A stretch of DNA of 64,000 bases from Planococcus halocryophilus (GCF_001687585.2 NZ_CP016537.2:3320001-3384000), one strand, 5' to 3'. Shown: positions 37,127 to 46,554, counted from the first letter of the stretch. Notes: a model not told the origin generated them from the letters alone. Translations and numbers: made by a program.

Positions 37127-38466
37127 AGAAAAAAAGTTTTGATTTTTATATTCAAGGAGCTGTTCAGCTGGGAATTGCCTTTGGAGTTGTTAGCATACTG
37201 GCTAGATGGATTACGGGAAATACCATTCTCTCCTCTCCTCAAACACTCATTCGATAAGGTTTAATAGGAGGGATTGGCTATGCATTTATGGGTGGCCTTG
37301 CTTTGGTTCTTTTTGGCTTTGTTGCTCGGAAAATCAGCTATACTTTCACAGGCCAGATGACCATTGGCGATGTGCTAAAGCAAAAGCTGAATCCGTTCGG
37401 ATACTGGTATATGATGATTCTGCTTTTTGCGATGGGAATCTATGCCCTGTTTATTCAAACCATGGGTGCCGGATTGCTGCTATATATCCTCTTTCCTTTT
37501 CCACTTTTCATCGGAATGATGGTTTTTTTGTTTCTATTGTTTTTGATCGGTGGAATTGGTGGTCTTTACCGAATCCATCAATTGGCTGGAATAAGTGTCA
37601 TCTTAATTTTTGGAACGATTATTCTCATTCCTGTCTATTCGTATATGCACGAAGGGGTTACGACAATCTTTGAAGGCATTCGTCTTTATCATCCCTACTT
37701 ATTATTTACAAAGAATAACGAATCGTTATGGTTTATTTCAACCGGTTTACTGGTGTTTTTTGGACAGATGATAACGGACCGAGCTACGTGGCAAAGAGTA
37801 TTTATCATCAAGAAAGAAAAGGTTAAAATGGCTTTTGTCCTCACCGGAATGATTTGGTTTACGATTCCCATTGCCATCACTTCACTATTTTTGTTAGCAA
37901 TTTCTGGACGTTCATTTGATAATCCTTACTCTCTTATTTTTGAACTGATTAGTATTTTAAATTCAAATGTATTGATTTTTGTTTTCGTTCTCTTTTGCTT
38001 TGCTGCTGTTTTATCTGCCGCTAGCTCAGAATTACACTCATTAAATACACTTTTCATTCGAAATGTTGTTGCTGAATTTAAACCATTGTCGACACAACAG
38101 CAATTCAAGTATAAAAATATCTTCTCTTTAGCACTGATTGCTGTCCTCTTTTTAGCAGCACTTTTCTTAACACCCTACCCTACTCAATTATTGTTTTTCT
38201 TTGGCAATATTTATAGCTCTATGATTTTCGCCATTCTCTATATCGTTTTCAGCAAAGGTAACGAAACGCTTCCTCCTGTTCTTTCTTCCTTTGTTGGTAT
38301 CGTCGGTGGGTTTATTTCTTCTCCGTTTACGACTTACTTTGAATCGGTATGGATTAGTTTTTTACTTTCGGGAATTCTTTGCGGCTTGTTCCTTATAAAA
38401 AAAGCCATTCAACAACATTCCCCCGCGAGTTCAAGTTCGGAGGAGCAGCCTTATGACACAAATTAA
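37123..38466 (+). pseudogene. Sodium:solute symporter-like gene interrupted by one stop codon
   Basis: A TTG at 37123, 9 nt after GGAG and overlapping the regulator stop, opens 44 codons (MKKKSFDFYIQGAVQLGIAFG to SSPQTLIR). A TAA at 37255-37257 interrupts, and the same frame then continues for 403 codons (GLIGGIGYAFMGGLALVLFG onward). The whole is 448 codons with no frame change, so a single nonsense mutation is the simplest reading. The sequence looks like a multi-helix SSS-type symporter (LGLLVFFGQMITDRATWQRVF-like region). A GGAGGG shortly after the stop could allow re-start at ATG 37288, losing the first one or two membrane helices. Sequencing error or natural readthrough are alternatives. 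Confidence 0.75.
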
Positions 38467-39892
38467 CCAAGAGACTAGCCCGCTCTCTTCAATCAATAGT
38501 GACTTACTTCCGACTGCTCTCGAAAGTCGTACGTGGAATTTCAGTAATTATTTTTCGGTTTGGATGGGATCTGTTCATAACATCCCGTCTTACGTTACGA
38601 TTGGTGGTTTTTTTGCATTAGGACTTTCTACTGGCCAGGTTTTTGTGGTAATTTGCTGTGCGGCTCTACTCGTAGCGGTATTACTCGTTCTTAATGGTCA
38701 TGCAGGAAATAAATATGGCGTACCATTTTCTATTCTTTTACGCGCTAGCTACGGTAGAAAAGGTGCTATTCTTCCAGGAGTTTTCAGAGGGATCATAGCA
38801 GGAATTATGTGGTTCGGATTACAAACCTATGCGGGGAGTATTGCTGTTTCAATTTTTATCGGTACATTCTTCCCAGGGTATCTAACACTCGGCGGCAATT
38901 TTCTTTTTCTCGGCTTGAGTTTATCTAGTCTACTTTCTTTTTTATTGTTTTGGCTCATTAATCTCTTGTTTATTTTTGCTGATGTTAATACACTCGGTAG
39001 GCTGACAAAAAGTGTGACAGTCCTCATCTTTATCGTCTTTGGTGGCATGTCCATTTGGTCAATTCAATTAGCTGGTGGAGTAGAGATGATTTTAGATTTC
39101 GAACCCTCTGGTGGCAGAGATGTGAGTTTATTTCTATTAGTTTCTTGTGTTTCTGCTATCGTTGCTACATGGGTTGCACCGATTTTAAGTGTTTCCGACA
39201 TCACTCGCTATTCAAGCTCCAAACGAGCACATGCAGGTGGACAATTTATCGGTATTTTAGCCACTTATCTATTGTTTGCTTGCGCTAGTATCTCCATTAT
39301 AATCGGCTCTGAAATTGCTTTTGGTGTTCCTGTCTGGAATGTGCTCGAAGTGGTCAATAATTTCGACAGTGTGTTCGCTGTCATTCTTTCGTTGACGACA
39401 TTGGCACTTGCAACTTTATCCGTAAATATTGTCGGAAATGTGATTCCCGCTGCCAATCAATTAACAGCTCTTTTTCCAACTAAATTAAATTTCAAAAAGA
39501 GCGCGCTTGTCGTAGCGACTTTAGGCATTCTATTATTGCCTTGGAAGCTGATGGAGAACCCCACGAGCATCTTCATGTTTCTTAATATGGTAGGAGCGCT
39601 GTTAAGCCCTGTTATTGGGGTAATGCTGACGCACTATTACTTTATATCGAAAAAAATGATCAATCTAGATGCGGTATATGGAATTCGAGGAAAGCAACCG
39701 CTCGCTTCTTTTCAAGTTCCCGCATTACTAGCGACTATACTCACCGGGGGACTCAGTCTACTCGGTAGTAAAATTGCTGCACTAGAAGTGTTTTATACAA
39801 TTTCCTCACTTCTCGGAATCATAGTCTCTGCTTGCTTATACATCACTTTCTATTCCATCCAAACAACTTTCAATTTTAAAAAAATTCAGTAA
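38453..39892 (+). CDS. NCS1-family nucleobase/allantoin-type permease
   Basis: A 479-residue membrane protein with about 12 helices. The N-terminal pattern ALESRTWNFSNYFSVWMGSVHNIPSYVTIGGFFALGLS is the NCS1 signature for cytosine, uracil, allantoin or hydantoin symporters; NKYGVPFSILLRASYGRKGAILPG and GIIAGIMWFGLQTYAG confirm it. ATG at 38453 follows GGAGGAG and overlaps the broken symporter gene by 14 bp. It links this locus to nucleobase-like heterocycles, which suits the cytosine-deaminase-like enzymes on either side. Confidence 0.92.
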   Translation: MTQINQETSPLSSINSDLLPTALESRTWNFSNYFSVWMGSVHNIPSYVTIGGFFALGLSTGQVFVVICCAALLVAVLLVLNGHAGNKYGVPFSILLRASYGRKGAILPGVFRGIIAGIMWFGLQTYAGSIAVSIFIGTFFPGYLTLGGNFLFLGLSLSSLLSFLLFWLINLLFIFADVNTLGRLTKSVTVLIFIVFGGMSIWSIQLAGGVEMILDFEPSGGRDVSLFLLVSCVSAIVATWVAPILSVSDITRYSSSKRAHAGGQFIGILATYLLFACASISIIIGSEIAFGVPVWNVLEVVNNFDSVFAVILSLTTLALATLSVNIVGNVIPAANQLTALFPTKLNFKKSALVVATLGILLLPWKLMENPTSIFMFLNMVGALLSPVIGVMLTHYYFISKKMINLDAVYGIRGKQPLASFQVPALLATILTGGLSLLGSKIAALEVFYTISSLLGIIVSACLYITFYSIQTTFNFKKIQ

Positions 39893-39928
39893 AAAAGAGA
39901 GGATGGCAGCCATCCTCTCTTTTTTTCT
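39891..39928. terminator. Bidirectional terminator
   Basis: Arms AAAAAAGAGAGGATGGC and GCCATCCTCTCTTTTTTT, nearly without loop, between the convergent NCS1 permease and amidohydrolase 3 genes. Confidence 0.92.
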
Positions 39929-39929
39929 T

Positions 39930-41144
39930 TTAATTTAATTGTCCAGCTACGAGTGATCCTTTATGGAAAACAGCTGTACGTTTTGCTCGTCTCGCTACAG
40001 CCTCTGCAGCACATTTAGCATCTGCTAAGACAAAGCTAGCCACGTCACCTTTCACTGGCCATACCTGCTCTCCATTCGCTGTCAGAGGGGTAATGCCATC
40101 GGTTATAAAACGCAAAGCCTGAGACAGCGACAACTCGTCTGTCCAACGATTAATCTCCACTAACCTTCCGAGTCGCTCCAACACATCTCCGTTTCCTGTT
40201 GGCCACCAAGAATCATAAATATTATCATTCCCAAGTGAAACATTCACTCCTACATCAGCTAGCAAACTAACAGGTGGAATATTCCTGCCGATAGGTACAC
40301 TCGAAATAATCGACACTCCTGCTTCTTTCAAAGACTCCGCTACTGCTCTTGCTTCTGAAGGGGTTACATCACCTAGTCCGAAGGCATGACTGATTGCTAC
40401 TTTCCCTTGCCAGCCAGCTTCTTTCGTTAAGGCAGCCAAGCGCTTCATGGTAAATGTCCCTAAATGACCTGGGTCATGCAAATGTAAATCAATTCCGACG
40501 TTTCCTTCGACTGCTATATCCATCAATTGAACAAGCGACGCTTCGATATTCAAATCGACCGTTGCCGGGTCAACTGATCCTACTAGCCCTGCACCGTTAC
40601 GTACTGCTTCTCTCATCAGCTCAACTGTATTGCCATAAAGTAAGCCATGCTGAGCAAATGCGACAATTTCCGAATCGACTTGCTGTTCATAATCAGCCAA
40701 TGCAGTCTGAACCCCACTTAAATTCTCCAGTCCAACTTCTGGATAAATATCGACATGCGTCCTAACGGCTGTCGAACCGTGTGACAGCAACACATCTAGC
40801 AAATTTTTCGCTCTATCTACTGTGCTCATTTCAATCGATGCAAGAATGTTTTTTTCTATAGTGCTTCTTTCAATGACAGAAGTAGCAGATACGCAAGCGC
40901 GCCATGGTTCTCCCATATAAGTTTTATCAAGGTGAACATGTTTTTCTTTAAAAGCAGGTAACACGAGCAGTCCTTTACCATCCATCGTTTTTACGTCTTT
41001 TGGAAGTGCTTGTTCTGAGTCGATTATTTCTGCGATCCGACCTTCTTCAATTTTTAAATGTACCATTTTTGTCTCAGTAGCTCTTACTTGTCCATTTTCT
41101 TTCACATAACCTGTTTCGAGTAAGACTTTCTTCAATATGTACAT
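39930..41144 (-). CDS. Cytosine-deaminase-like amidohydrolase, paralog 3
   Basis: A 404-residue homologue of the genes at 27256 and 28499. It keeps HVHLDKTYMG, VRTHVDIYPEVGLENL, FAQHGLLYG, DLHLHDPGHLG, SHAFGLG and LGNDNIYDSW. The HLHD aspartate replaces the CodA glutamate, and asparagine follows the metal aspartate. Note FAQHG where paralogs 1 and 2 have FPQHG. AGGAGG precedes ATG at 41144. It lies downstream of binding protein copy 2, mirroring the copy 1/paralog 2 arrangement. Confidence 0.85.
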   Translation of the reverse strand: MYILKKVLLETGYVKENGQVRATETKMVHLKIEEGRIAEIIDSEQALPKDVKTMDGKGLLVLPAFKEKHVHLDKTYMGEPWRACVSATSVIERSTIEKNILASIEMSTVDRAKNLLDVLLSHGSTAVRTHVDIYPEVGLENLSGVQTALADYEQQVDSEIVAFAQHGLLYGNTVELMREAVRNGAGLVGSVDPATVDLNIEASLVQLMDIAVEGNVGIDLHLHDPGHLGTFTMKRLAALTKEAGWQGKVAISHAFGLGDVTPSEARAVAESLKEAGVSIISSVPIGRNIPPVSLLADVGVNVSLGNDNIYDSWWPTGNGDVLERLGRLVEINRWTDELSLSQALRFITDGITPLTANGEQVWPVKGDVASFVLADAKCAAEAVARRAKRTAVFHKGSLVAGQLN

Positions 41145-41271
41145 GTTGAGCCTCCTATTATAAGTTGATATAAAATTTTATCTTTTTGACTAGATTATTT
41201 ACGTATTTAGAGAAATTTATCGGTAAGGTTAATTTCTCGACAGTCTGTTATATATAGCTTGTTTTCACCTT

Positions 41272-41313
41272 ACAAGCAAAAGGGGTATCCTTTTGGATAT
41301 CCCTTTTTGCTTG
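41272..41313 (-). terminator. Stem-loop after binding protein copy 2
   Basis: Arms ACAAGCAAAAGGGGTATCC and GGATATCCCTTTTTGCTTGT pair directly after the stop codon of the binding-protein gene. The T-rich part lies in the 3' arm, so it may attenuate rather than fully stop transcription into amidohydrolase 3. Confidence 0.75.
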
Positions 41314-42879
41314 TTATTTTATCGATACGTTATTGATTTCCAAATATCCAGATGGACTGATTTCAAAACCGCTGACATCTTTAGACATTGCTGCGACATT
41401 TTCGATTACGCGTATCGGAATGTATACCGCTTCTTCCATTTCAATTTCTTGTGCTTTTGCGTATAGTTCGATTCGTTTTTCAGAATCTGCTTCTTTTCGT
41501 GCTTCTTCAATTAACCCATCTACTTCGGAATTGCTATAAAATGATGTATTACCACTAGCTCCTATCGAGCTTGAATGCATCAAGTTATACTGGTTGTAAT
41601 CAGCATCTCCTGTCGCATTTCTCCAACTAATGATGAACATTTCGGTATCACCAGAATGAGTGGATTCTACAAATGTTCCATATTCCATCACTTCAATTGT
41701 TACTTTAATACCTATTCCTTTTAGTTGTGACTGAACTACTTCCGCTAAACTAATTCTTTCTTTATTATCCATTGTCGACAATTTAATTTCGAGGCCATCT
41801 GAATAACCCGCTTCAGCAAGTAATCTTTTAGCTTCAGAAAGATTGTATTCATATGTTTCTAGTCCTTCGTGATAACCAAACACTTTAGGTCCTAATAGTG
41901 AATTCGCTTCTCCACCGACATTATTATAAACGCCTTTTCGGATTGCATCCATTTCGATAGCGTGTGAAACTGCTTGTCTTACTCTAACGTCGTTAAAAGG
42001 TGCTTTTTCAACGTTAAACGTAATATACTCAGTTCCAAATCCTTCACTTTGATAAACTTTAGAATTTTGAGAAGCATTGACCGCATCAAATTGTGCGATG
42101 GATAAAGGTTCAGCAATATGAGCTTCTCCCGTTTCAACCATTGCTGTACGCGTAGTTTCTTCTGGTACAACTTTAAATTCGACTCTTCCTACTTTGGCTA
42201 GTGTGCCCCAGTAGTCTTCGTTTCGATTTAAGATAATCACTTGTCCCGGTGTCCATGATTCAAAAACAAATGGTCCTGTGCCACTTGGTTCCTGTATGTC
42301 ATCTCCGCCGAACTCTTCAATTGCCTTCGGGCTGATGATACCGCTCTCATGACTTGCTAAGATTGAAAGAAGTGGAGAGTAAGGCTCCGACAATAAAAAT
42401 TGAACCGTAAAATCATCAATGATTTTTACTTCTTCTACCATCGACAACACGCCTGCTCGAGGAGAACCTACTTCTGGGTCCAACAATCGATCAAATGTTG
42501 CTTTTACAGCCTCTGCTGTAAAATCTGTCCCATCATGGAATTTAACATCTTGACGAAGCTTGAATTCCCACGTTTTATCGTCAAGCTGTTCCCAGCTTTC
42601 TGCTAATAGTGGTTGCAGTTCTGCGTTTCGATCACGGCCAACCAGGCCTTCATAAATTTTCCCATGAGTGACGCTCGCTGCATTGATAGTTGACATAAAT
42701 TGCTGATCCAAACTTTCAGCATCTGAAAGTCTTGCGATAATTAACGTATCTTCAGAACCGGCAGCTTTTACTTCGCCATTTTCTGTTGATGCTGCTTTTT
42801 CTCCAGTAGAGCAACCAGCCAGAGACATAACAATTAATGCTGAAGCTATCCCGTTTCTTATCCATTGAACCTTGTTCAA
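41314..42879 (-). CDS. ABC transporter substrate-binding lipoprotein, dipeptide/oligopeptide type (SBP family 5), copy 2
   Basis: A 521-residue lipoprotein with lipobox LAGC near residue 22. It follows copy 1 closely along its whole length (LSDAESLDQQFMSTINAAS, LRQDVKFHDGTDFTAEAVKATFDRLLDPEVGSP, SGTGPFVFESWTPGQVI, RDVRVRQAVSHAIE-like blocks). No permease or ATPase genes adjoin it, so it most likely shares the DppBCDF-type transporter 7-11 kb away. It follows the two AtzA/TrzN-like genes, 57 bp downstream on the same strand. Confidence 0.9.
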   Translation of the reverse strand: MNKVQWIRNGIASALIVMSLAGCSTGEKAASTENGEVKAAGSEDTLIIARLSDAESLDQQFMSTINAASVTHGKIYEGLVGRDRNAELQPLLAESWEQLDDKTWEFKLRQDVKFHDGTDFTAEAVKATFDRLLDPEVGSPRAGVLSMVEEVKIIDDFTVQFLLSEPYSPLLSILASHESGIISPKAIEEFGGDDIQEPSGTGPFVFESWTPGQVIILNRNEDYWGTLAKVGRVEFKVVPEETTRTAMVETGEAHIAEPLSIAQFDAVNASQNSKVYQSEGFGTEYITFNVEKAPFNDVRVRQAVSHAIEMDAIRKGVYNNVGGEANSLLGPKVFGYHEGLETYEYNLSEAKRLLAEAGYSDGLEIKLSTMDNKERISLAEVVQSQLKGIGIKVTIEVMEYGTFVESTHSGDTEMFIISWRNATGDADYNQYNLMHSSSIGASGNTSFYSNSEVDGLIEEARKEADSEKRIELYAKAQEIEMEEAVYIPIRVIENVAAMSKDVSGFEISPSGYLEINNVSIK

Positions 42880-42936
42880 ATTATTTCCCCCTCATGTTTC
42901 GATTTTATTAGTTAATTATAAAAAATATTCTGACAA

Positions 42937-44457
42937 TTAAGTTTCAGTATCTTTACTGATTTTTACACAATCTTTACTTAAATCTTTTCCAACTGAGTTA
43001 ACTACAGAAAAAGAAGAGTTAAAAAGCTTTTCTTCTCCTAACTGTTGATAATCTCTTTCTAAATAGCCTTTTTTCATTTTTTTGAAATAGCACTGAGCTT
43101 TTGACTGAAGTTCTTTCAAATCAATCTGAGGGATTTGTCTATCTTTCATAACAATTTTCCCATTTATAATAGAAAGTTTAATATCTCTTCCCGACCCATT
43201 CATAATCATTGTTCGAATGGGATCGTCACTCACACCCATATGATAACCAGCTAAATCGACGACAATAATATCTGCTTTTGCTCCTACAGCTAACTTACCA
43301 AGGTCTTCTCTACCTAAAAATTTTGCACCACCAAGAGTGACCGCTCTGAAAAATTCAGCAAATGATGAACTTTCGACGTCCTTTTCATGCATGCGAGAAA
43401 TCATACTACCTGCCCGAATGTTTTGGAAGATATCCGGAGGAAAGGTATCTGTACCAATGGCTACGTTAATGCCTGAACGTTTGTATTTCGCAAATGATTC
43501 TAGCCCGCTACCACGTCTTCCCATAATGACTGGACAATGGATGACAGTCGTACCGGTTTCATATAATATTTTTATATCGTCACCTTGTCCTGTTTCCGCT
43601 TCACTATAACCTGCAATAAAATTAGCATGTGGAATGCCTGTTTTCGGACCTAAAAACCCTAAATCTTTAAGGTATTGAATTGGTGTGACACCATGCTTTT
43701 CAACGATTGTGTGGTATTCGAAACTTCCTTGTGCAGCATGAAGTTTAATCGGAACTCCTAATGTCTCGCTATAGGCTTTAGTCTGTTTCAAACTTTCTTC
43801 TGTCTGGCATTCAATCCGCTCTGGCGCGAGCATTCCTTTCACTAAGTCATCATAAGTACCGTCAAACTCTTCTATAAACTTCACTGCACTTTCAAGACCT
43901 CTTCTTCCGCCATCTTCATCCCATTCTAAACGTATTGTTCCATCAGGTTGAACAACACGCATACCCGATTGATAGCTCGGTCCCAAATAGATTCTTAGCC
44001 CCAAAGTTCCTGCGTGGTTTGCGGCTGATGCTAATTCCTCATAAGTTTCTGCCCATTTTTTATAAAATACAGAAGTGATCGGCATTGCTGTCGTTATGCC
44101 GTTTAAGATTAATTGGGTATATGCATATTGAGATTTAAACGCCTCTTCTTCTTCTGTCATAACTTCTTTCGGACCATTTTTCATATATTTTTCAGACCAT
44201 AATAGATTTTTTGATTTCTCTCCATCTGCTTCAATGTGAATAATGTCGTGATCAATATCGCCAAGTGCATTTAAATCAATAAACCCTGGGCTTATTACAG
44301 AGTTTCCACAATCAATCGTTTCATCTACAGGCTCAATGTAACTGGTCCCTACATAAATAATCGATGTTCCTTCATAAACGACTTCAGCATCTTTCAATAT
44401 GACGTGATCTTCCCCATTGTAGCCAATAACATATGCGCCTTTTAGTTTTGTTTTCAT
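42937..44457 (-). CDS. Amidohydrolase of the chlorohydrolase family with altered metal site
   Basis: A 506-residue protein of the amidohydrolase superfamily (AtzA/TrzN relatives). The segment where these enzymes have a metal-binding HxH reads GFIDLNALGDIDHD, so both histidines are replaced (Asn63, Leu65). Later positions are kept: HAAQGSFEYH, the histidine in IPHANF, and the aspartate in AIGTDTFPPD. The C-terminal part has the composite beta-domain repeat GAKADIIVVDLAGYHMG. It may bind metal differently or not be a hydrolase of the usual type. ATG at 44457 overlaps the preceding gene by 4 bp (ATGA), so the pair is coupled and may act as a complex. Confidence 0.82.
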   Translation of the reverse strand: MKTKLKGAYVIGYNGEDHVILKDAEVVYEGTSIIYVGTSYIEPVDETIDCGNSVISPGFIDLNALGDIDHDIIHIEADGEKSKNLLWSEKYMKNGPKEVMTEEEEAFKSQYAYTQLILNGITTAMPITSVFYKKWAETYEELASAANHAGTLGLRIYLGPSYQSGMRVVQPDGTIRLEWDEDGGRRGLESAVKFIEEFDGTYDDLVKGMLAPERIECQTEESLKQTKAYSETLGVPIKLHAAQGSFEYHTIVEKHGVTPIQYLKDLGFLGPKTGIPHANFIAGYSEAETGQGDDIKILYETGTTVIHCPVIMGRRGSGLESFAKYKRSGINVAIGTDTFPPDIFQNIRAGSMISRMHEKDVESSSFAEFFRAVTLGGAKFLGREDLGKLAVGAKADIIVVDLAGYHMGVSDDPIRTMIMNGSGRDIKLSIINGKIVMKDRQIPQIDLKELQSKAQCYFKKMKKGYLERDYQQLGEEKLFNSSFSVVNSVGKDLSKDCVKISKDTET

Positions 44458-45971
44458 GGACTTTCCTCCTCTGTAATAGTGAATACGTAATCCGCTTCAT
44501 CAAATCGTTTTTCATCAACGTATGTGCGCGTCGATCCCCAGAAATATTTTGTGGGAGTCATATATTTCTCCAATCCTGCGCGTTTAATGGTTTCCAAAGC
44601 TTCGTCATTGGCTTCTTCAATGATTTTATTTTCTTCAACAGTCGTTACTTTCCGGTCAGTCATTAAAACTTTCCCATCAACAATGACATGATTTACGTCA
44701 TTTCCAACTGCTTGGTAAACTAATCGATGGATATGCATTGTTTCAGGAGTTAAATGCGCTTGTTTCATATTCACCGTTATAATATCTGCTTTTTTTCCAA
44801 CTTCAATCGATCCAAGCTCATCATCCCAACCAATACACTTAGCTGCGTCGATTGTAACCATTTCCAAAAGTTTACCGGGTGGTAAATAATGTTCATCCAT
44901 CATCGTAGCCTGATGAATCAATTGCGTTTTTCGCATAGCTTGAAACATATCAAAACTAGTTGAAGGAGAGGTGCCATCTGTAGAAATAGCGACCGTTGCT
45001 CCCAGTTCGATCAATTCTACAATTGGAGTCCTTGCTTTCATCTGAGTGATACTCGCACTTGTACTGACATTGGTTCCGGTATCTGCTAGGATTTTCACTT
45101 CATCAAACGAAATTCCCCGGCAATGTTGCAAATGAACGTCTGGTCCTAACAAAGCATAATCCTTGTCTTGAATCGCCATATGAATCATTCCACCAAATGC
45201 ATCTGAATGGATTCTTGTTTTATATTTTTTGGCAATTTCTCTAATTTTTCGCGCTTGGTAGCGGTCATGTTCTGTTAACTGATGTAATCTAGACGGGGGT
45301 GTAGGACCAGAACCTTCAATAGATGTCACAATGACAAATGGTGTAACGAAAGCTCTTGTTCTGTCGTTATTCGCATGGTTCAACGCTTCAACAACAGCTT
45401 CTGTTCCTTTTAATACATCCCTATATTCAACTTCTTTAGTAACTCTTTTGCCGTTAGCCCAGCGGCTGTATAGTTTTGGCCATTTCGGATTGGCAGGCCC
45501 AGTACAGACGACATTGCGAATTCCGACTTCGTTATAAGCCTTTGCATGATTTAATGCAAAAATAGGATCATCTGCTCGCGGTGTCGAACCTATAACGGAA
45601 ACACCGGTAGTAATGCCGGCTTTTAATCGCTCTAATGCTGATACCTTTCCTTCGTGATACCAAAAATCGTCTGTCACATAATGATTGTATGTATTGGTCA
45701 TAATGGGCATCCATTGTTCAAGGTTGTCCATGGCGATTGTTTTGAACATCGAATGGCCTCCGTGACCATGAACATCAATCAATCCAGGTAAAATACAGTG
45801 GTGCTTGCAATTAATTATTTGTTTAGCTTCGTATTTCACTTCCAATTCTGCAGTTAGCCCCACATCTAAAATTCTTCCGTTATGGATGGCTACTGCCCCA
45901 CCGTAAATAATGCTTCGTTCTTTATTCATTGTGATCAGCGTGCCATTTATTAAAAGCAAATCAATCATCAT
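44454..45971 (-). CDS. Amidohydrolase of the AtzA/TrzN (N-heterocycle deaminase/chlorohydrolase) family
   Basis: A 505-residue enzyme with a complete mononuclear metal site: His68 and His70 (LIDVHGHGGH), the histidine in RIHSDAFGG, a histidine in LQHCRG and the aspartate in ISTDGTSP. The C-terminal domain has GKKADIITVNMKQAHLTPETMHIHRLVYQAVGNDVNHVIVDGKVL, typical of the family. Known members remove amino or chloro groups from purines, pyrimidines and s-triazines; the substrate here is unknown. ATG at 45971 follows GGGGGAG; the longer frame to 46004 has no ribosome binding site. First gene of the minus-strand unit running to amidohydrolase 3. Confidence 0.87.
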   Translation of the reverse strand: MMIDLLLINGTLITMNKERSIIYGGAVAIHNGRILDVGLTAELEVKYEAKQIINCKHHCILPGLIDVHGHGGHSMFKTIAMDNLEQWMPIMTNTYNHYVTDDFWYHEGKVSALERLKAGITTGVSVIGSTPRADDPIFALNHAKAYNEVGIRNVVCTGPANPKWPKLYSRWANGKRVTKEVEYRDVLKGTEAVVEALNHANNDRTRAFVTPFVIVTSIEGSGPTPPSRLHQLTEHDRYQARKIREIAKKYKTRIHSDAFGGMIHMAIQDKDYALLGPDVHLQHCRGISFDEVKILADTGTNVSTSASITQMKARTPIVELIELGATVAISTDGTSPSTSFDMFQAMRKTQLIHQATMMDEHYLPPGKLLEMVTIDAAKCIGWDDELGSIEVGKKADIITVNMKQAHLTPETMHIHRLVYQAVGNDVNHVIVDGKVLMTDRKVTTVEENKIIEEANDEALETIKRAGLEKYMTPTKYFWGSTRTYVDEKRFDEADYVFTITEEESP

Positions 45972-46418
45972 GCCACTCCCCCTTTTATAGCGTTCTACTA
46001 TCACGTTAATTATTCATTATAGAGAACAGCGGAATAATTTAATTGAGAGAATAATACAACTTTTTAAACTATTTATACCTTTTTCATATTTTAGAGATAA
46101 AAAACATTCTTTTTAAATTTATAGTTATATACAAAAATTCACCTTCCAAATCAATGAACGTGAGCAGTTTCTCAATATTTTTAATATCTTCCTAGAAAAA
46201 TACAAACTAACTACCTCTATCTTCTCTATCAATTACAGACATCTATTTGAGAAATACAATTATTTTCTTACAGCTAACAATATTCTGAAATCATTATTTA
46301 AACTGGTTACTTTCTTTCTGAATTTGATAAAGAATTGCTTGGAATTTAATAATTTATGCCGTTTTCACTCAATATTCATAGGAATTCTAGAGAATTTCAG
46401 TAGACTAACGGATTCTCT
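45972..46418. other. AT-rich intergenic stretch
   Basis: About 450 bases between the divergent amidohydrolase unit and the ahpC promoter. It is very AT-rich. I see no open frame with a ribosome binding site and no strong hairpin; the promoter of the minus-strand unit must lie here but no single site stands out. Confidence 0.5.
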
Positions 46419-46446
46419 TTGACAAAAAGTCGAGTTCATATAACAA
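46419..46446 (+). promoter_or_regulatory. ahpC promoter
   Basis: TTGACA (46419-46424) and TAACAA (46441-46446) with a 16-bp spacer, about 110 bp before the ahpC start codon. Confidence 0.5.
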
Positions 46447-46457
46447 TGAGAATAGCA

Positions 46458-46472
46458 TTAGAATAATTATAA
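46458..46472 (+). promoter_or_regulatory. PerR-box-like operator of ahpCF
   Basis: TTAGAATAATTATAA matches the B. subtilis PerR consensus TTATAATNATTATAA at all but one position. It lies just downstream of the -10 box, as expected for peroxide-relieved repression. Confidence 0.75.
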
Positions 46473-46554
46473 TAAAATAACGAAAATCAATTGAATAAAT
46501 CATTTTTAACTCGTTATCCATAGTTGTTCTAAAATTATTAGGAGGTCATTATTT

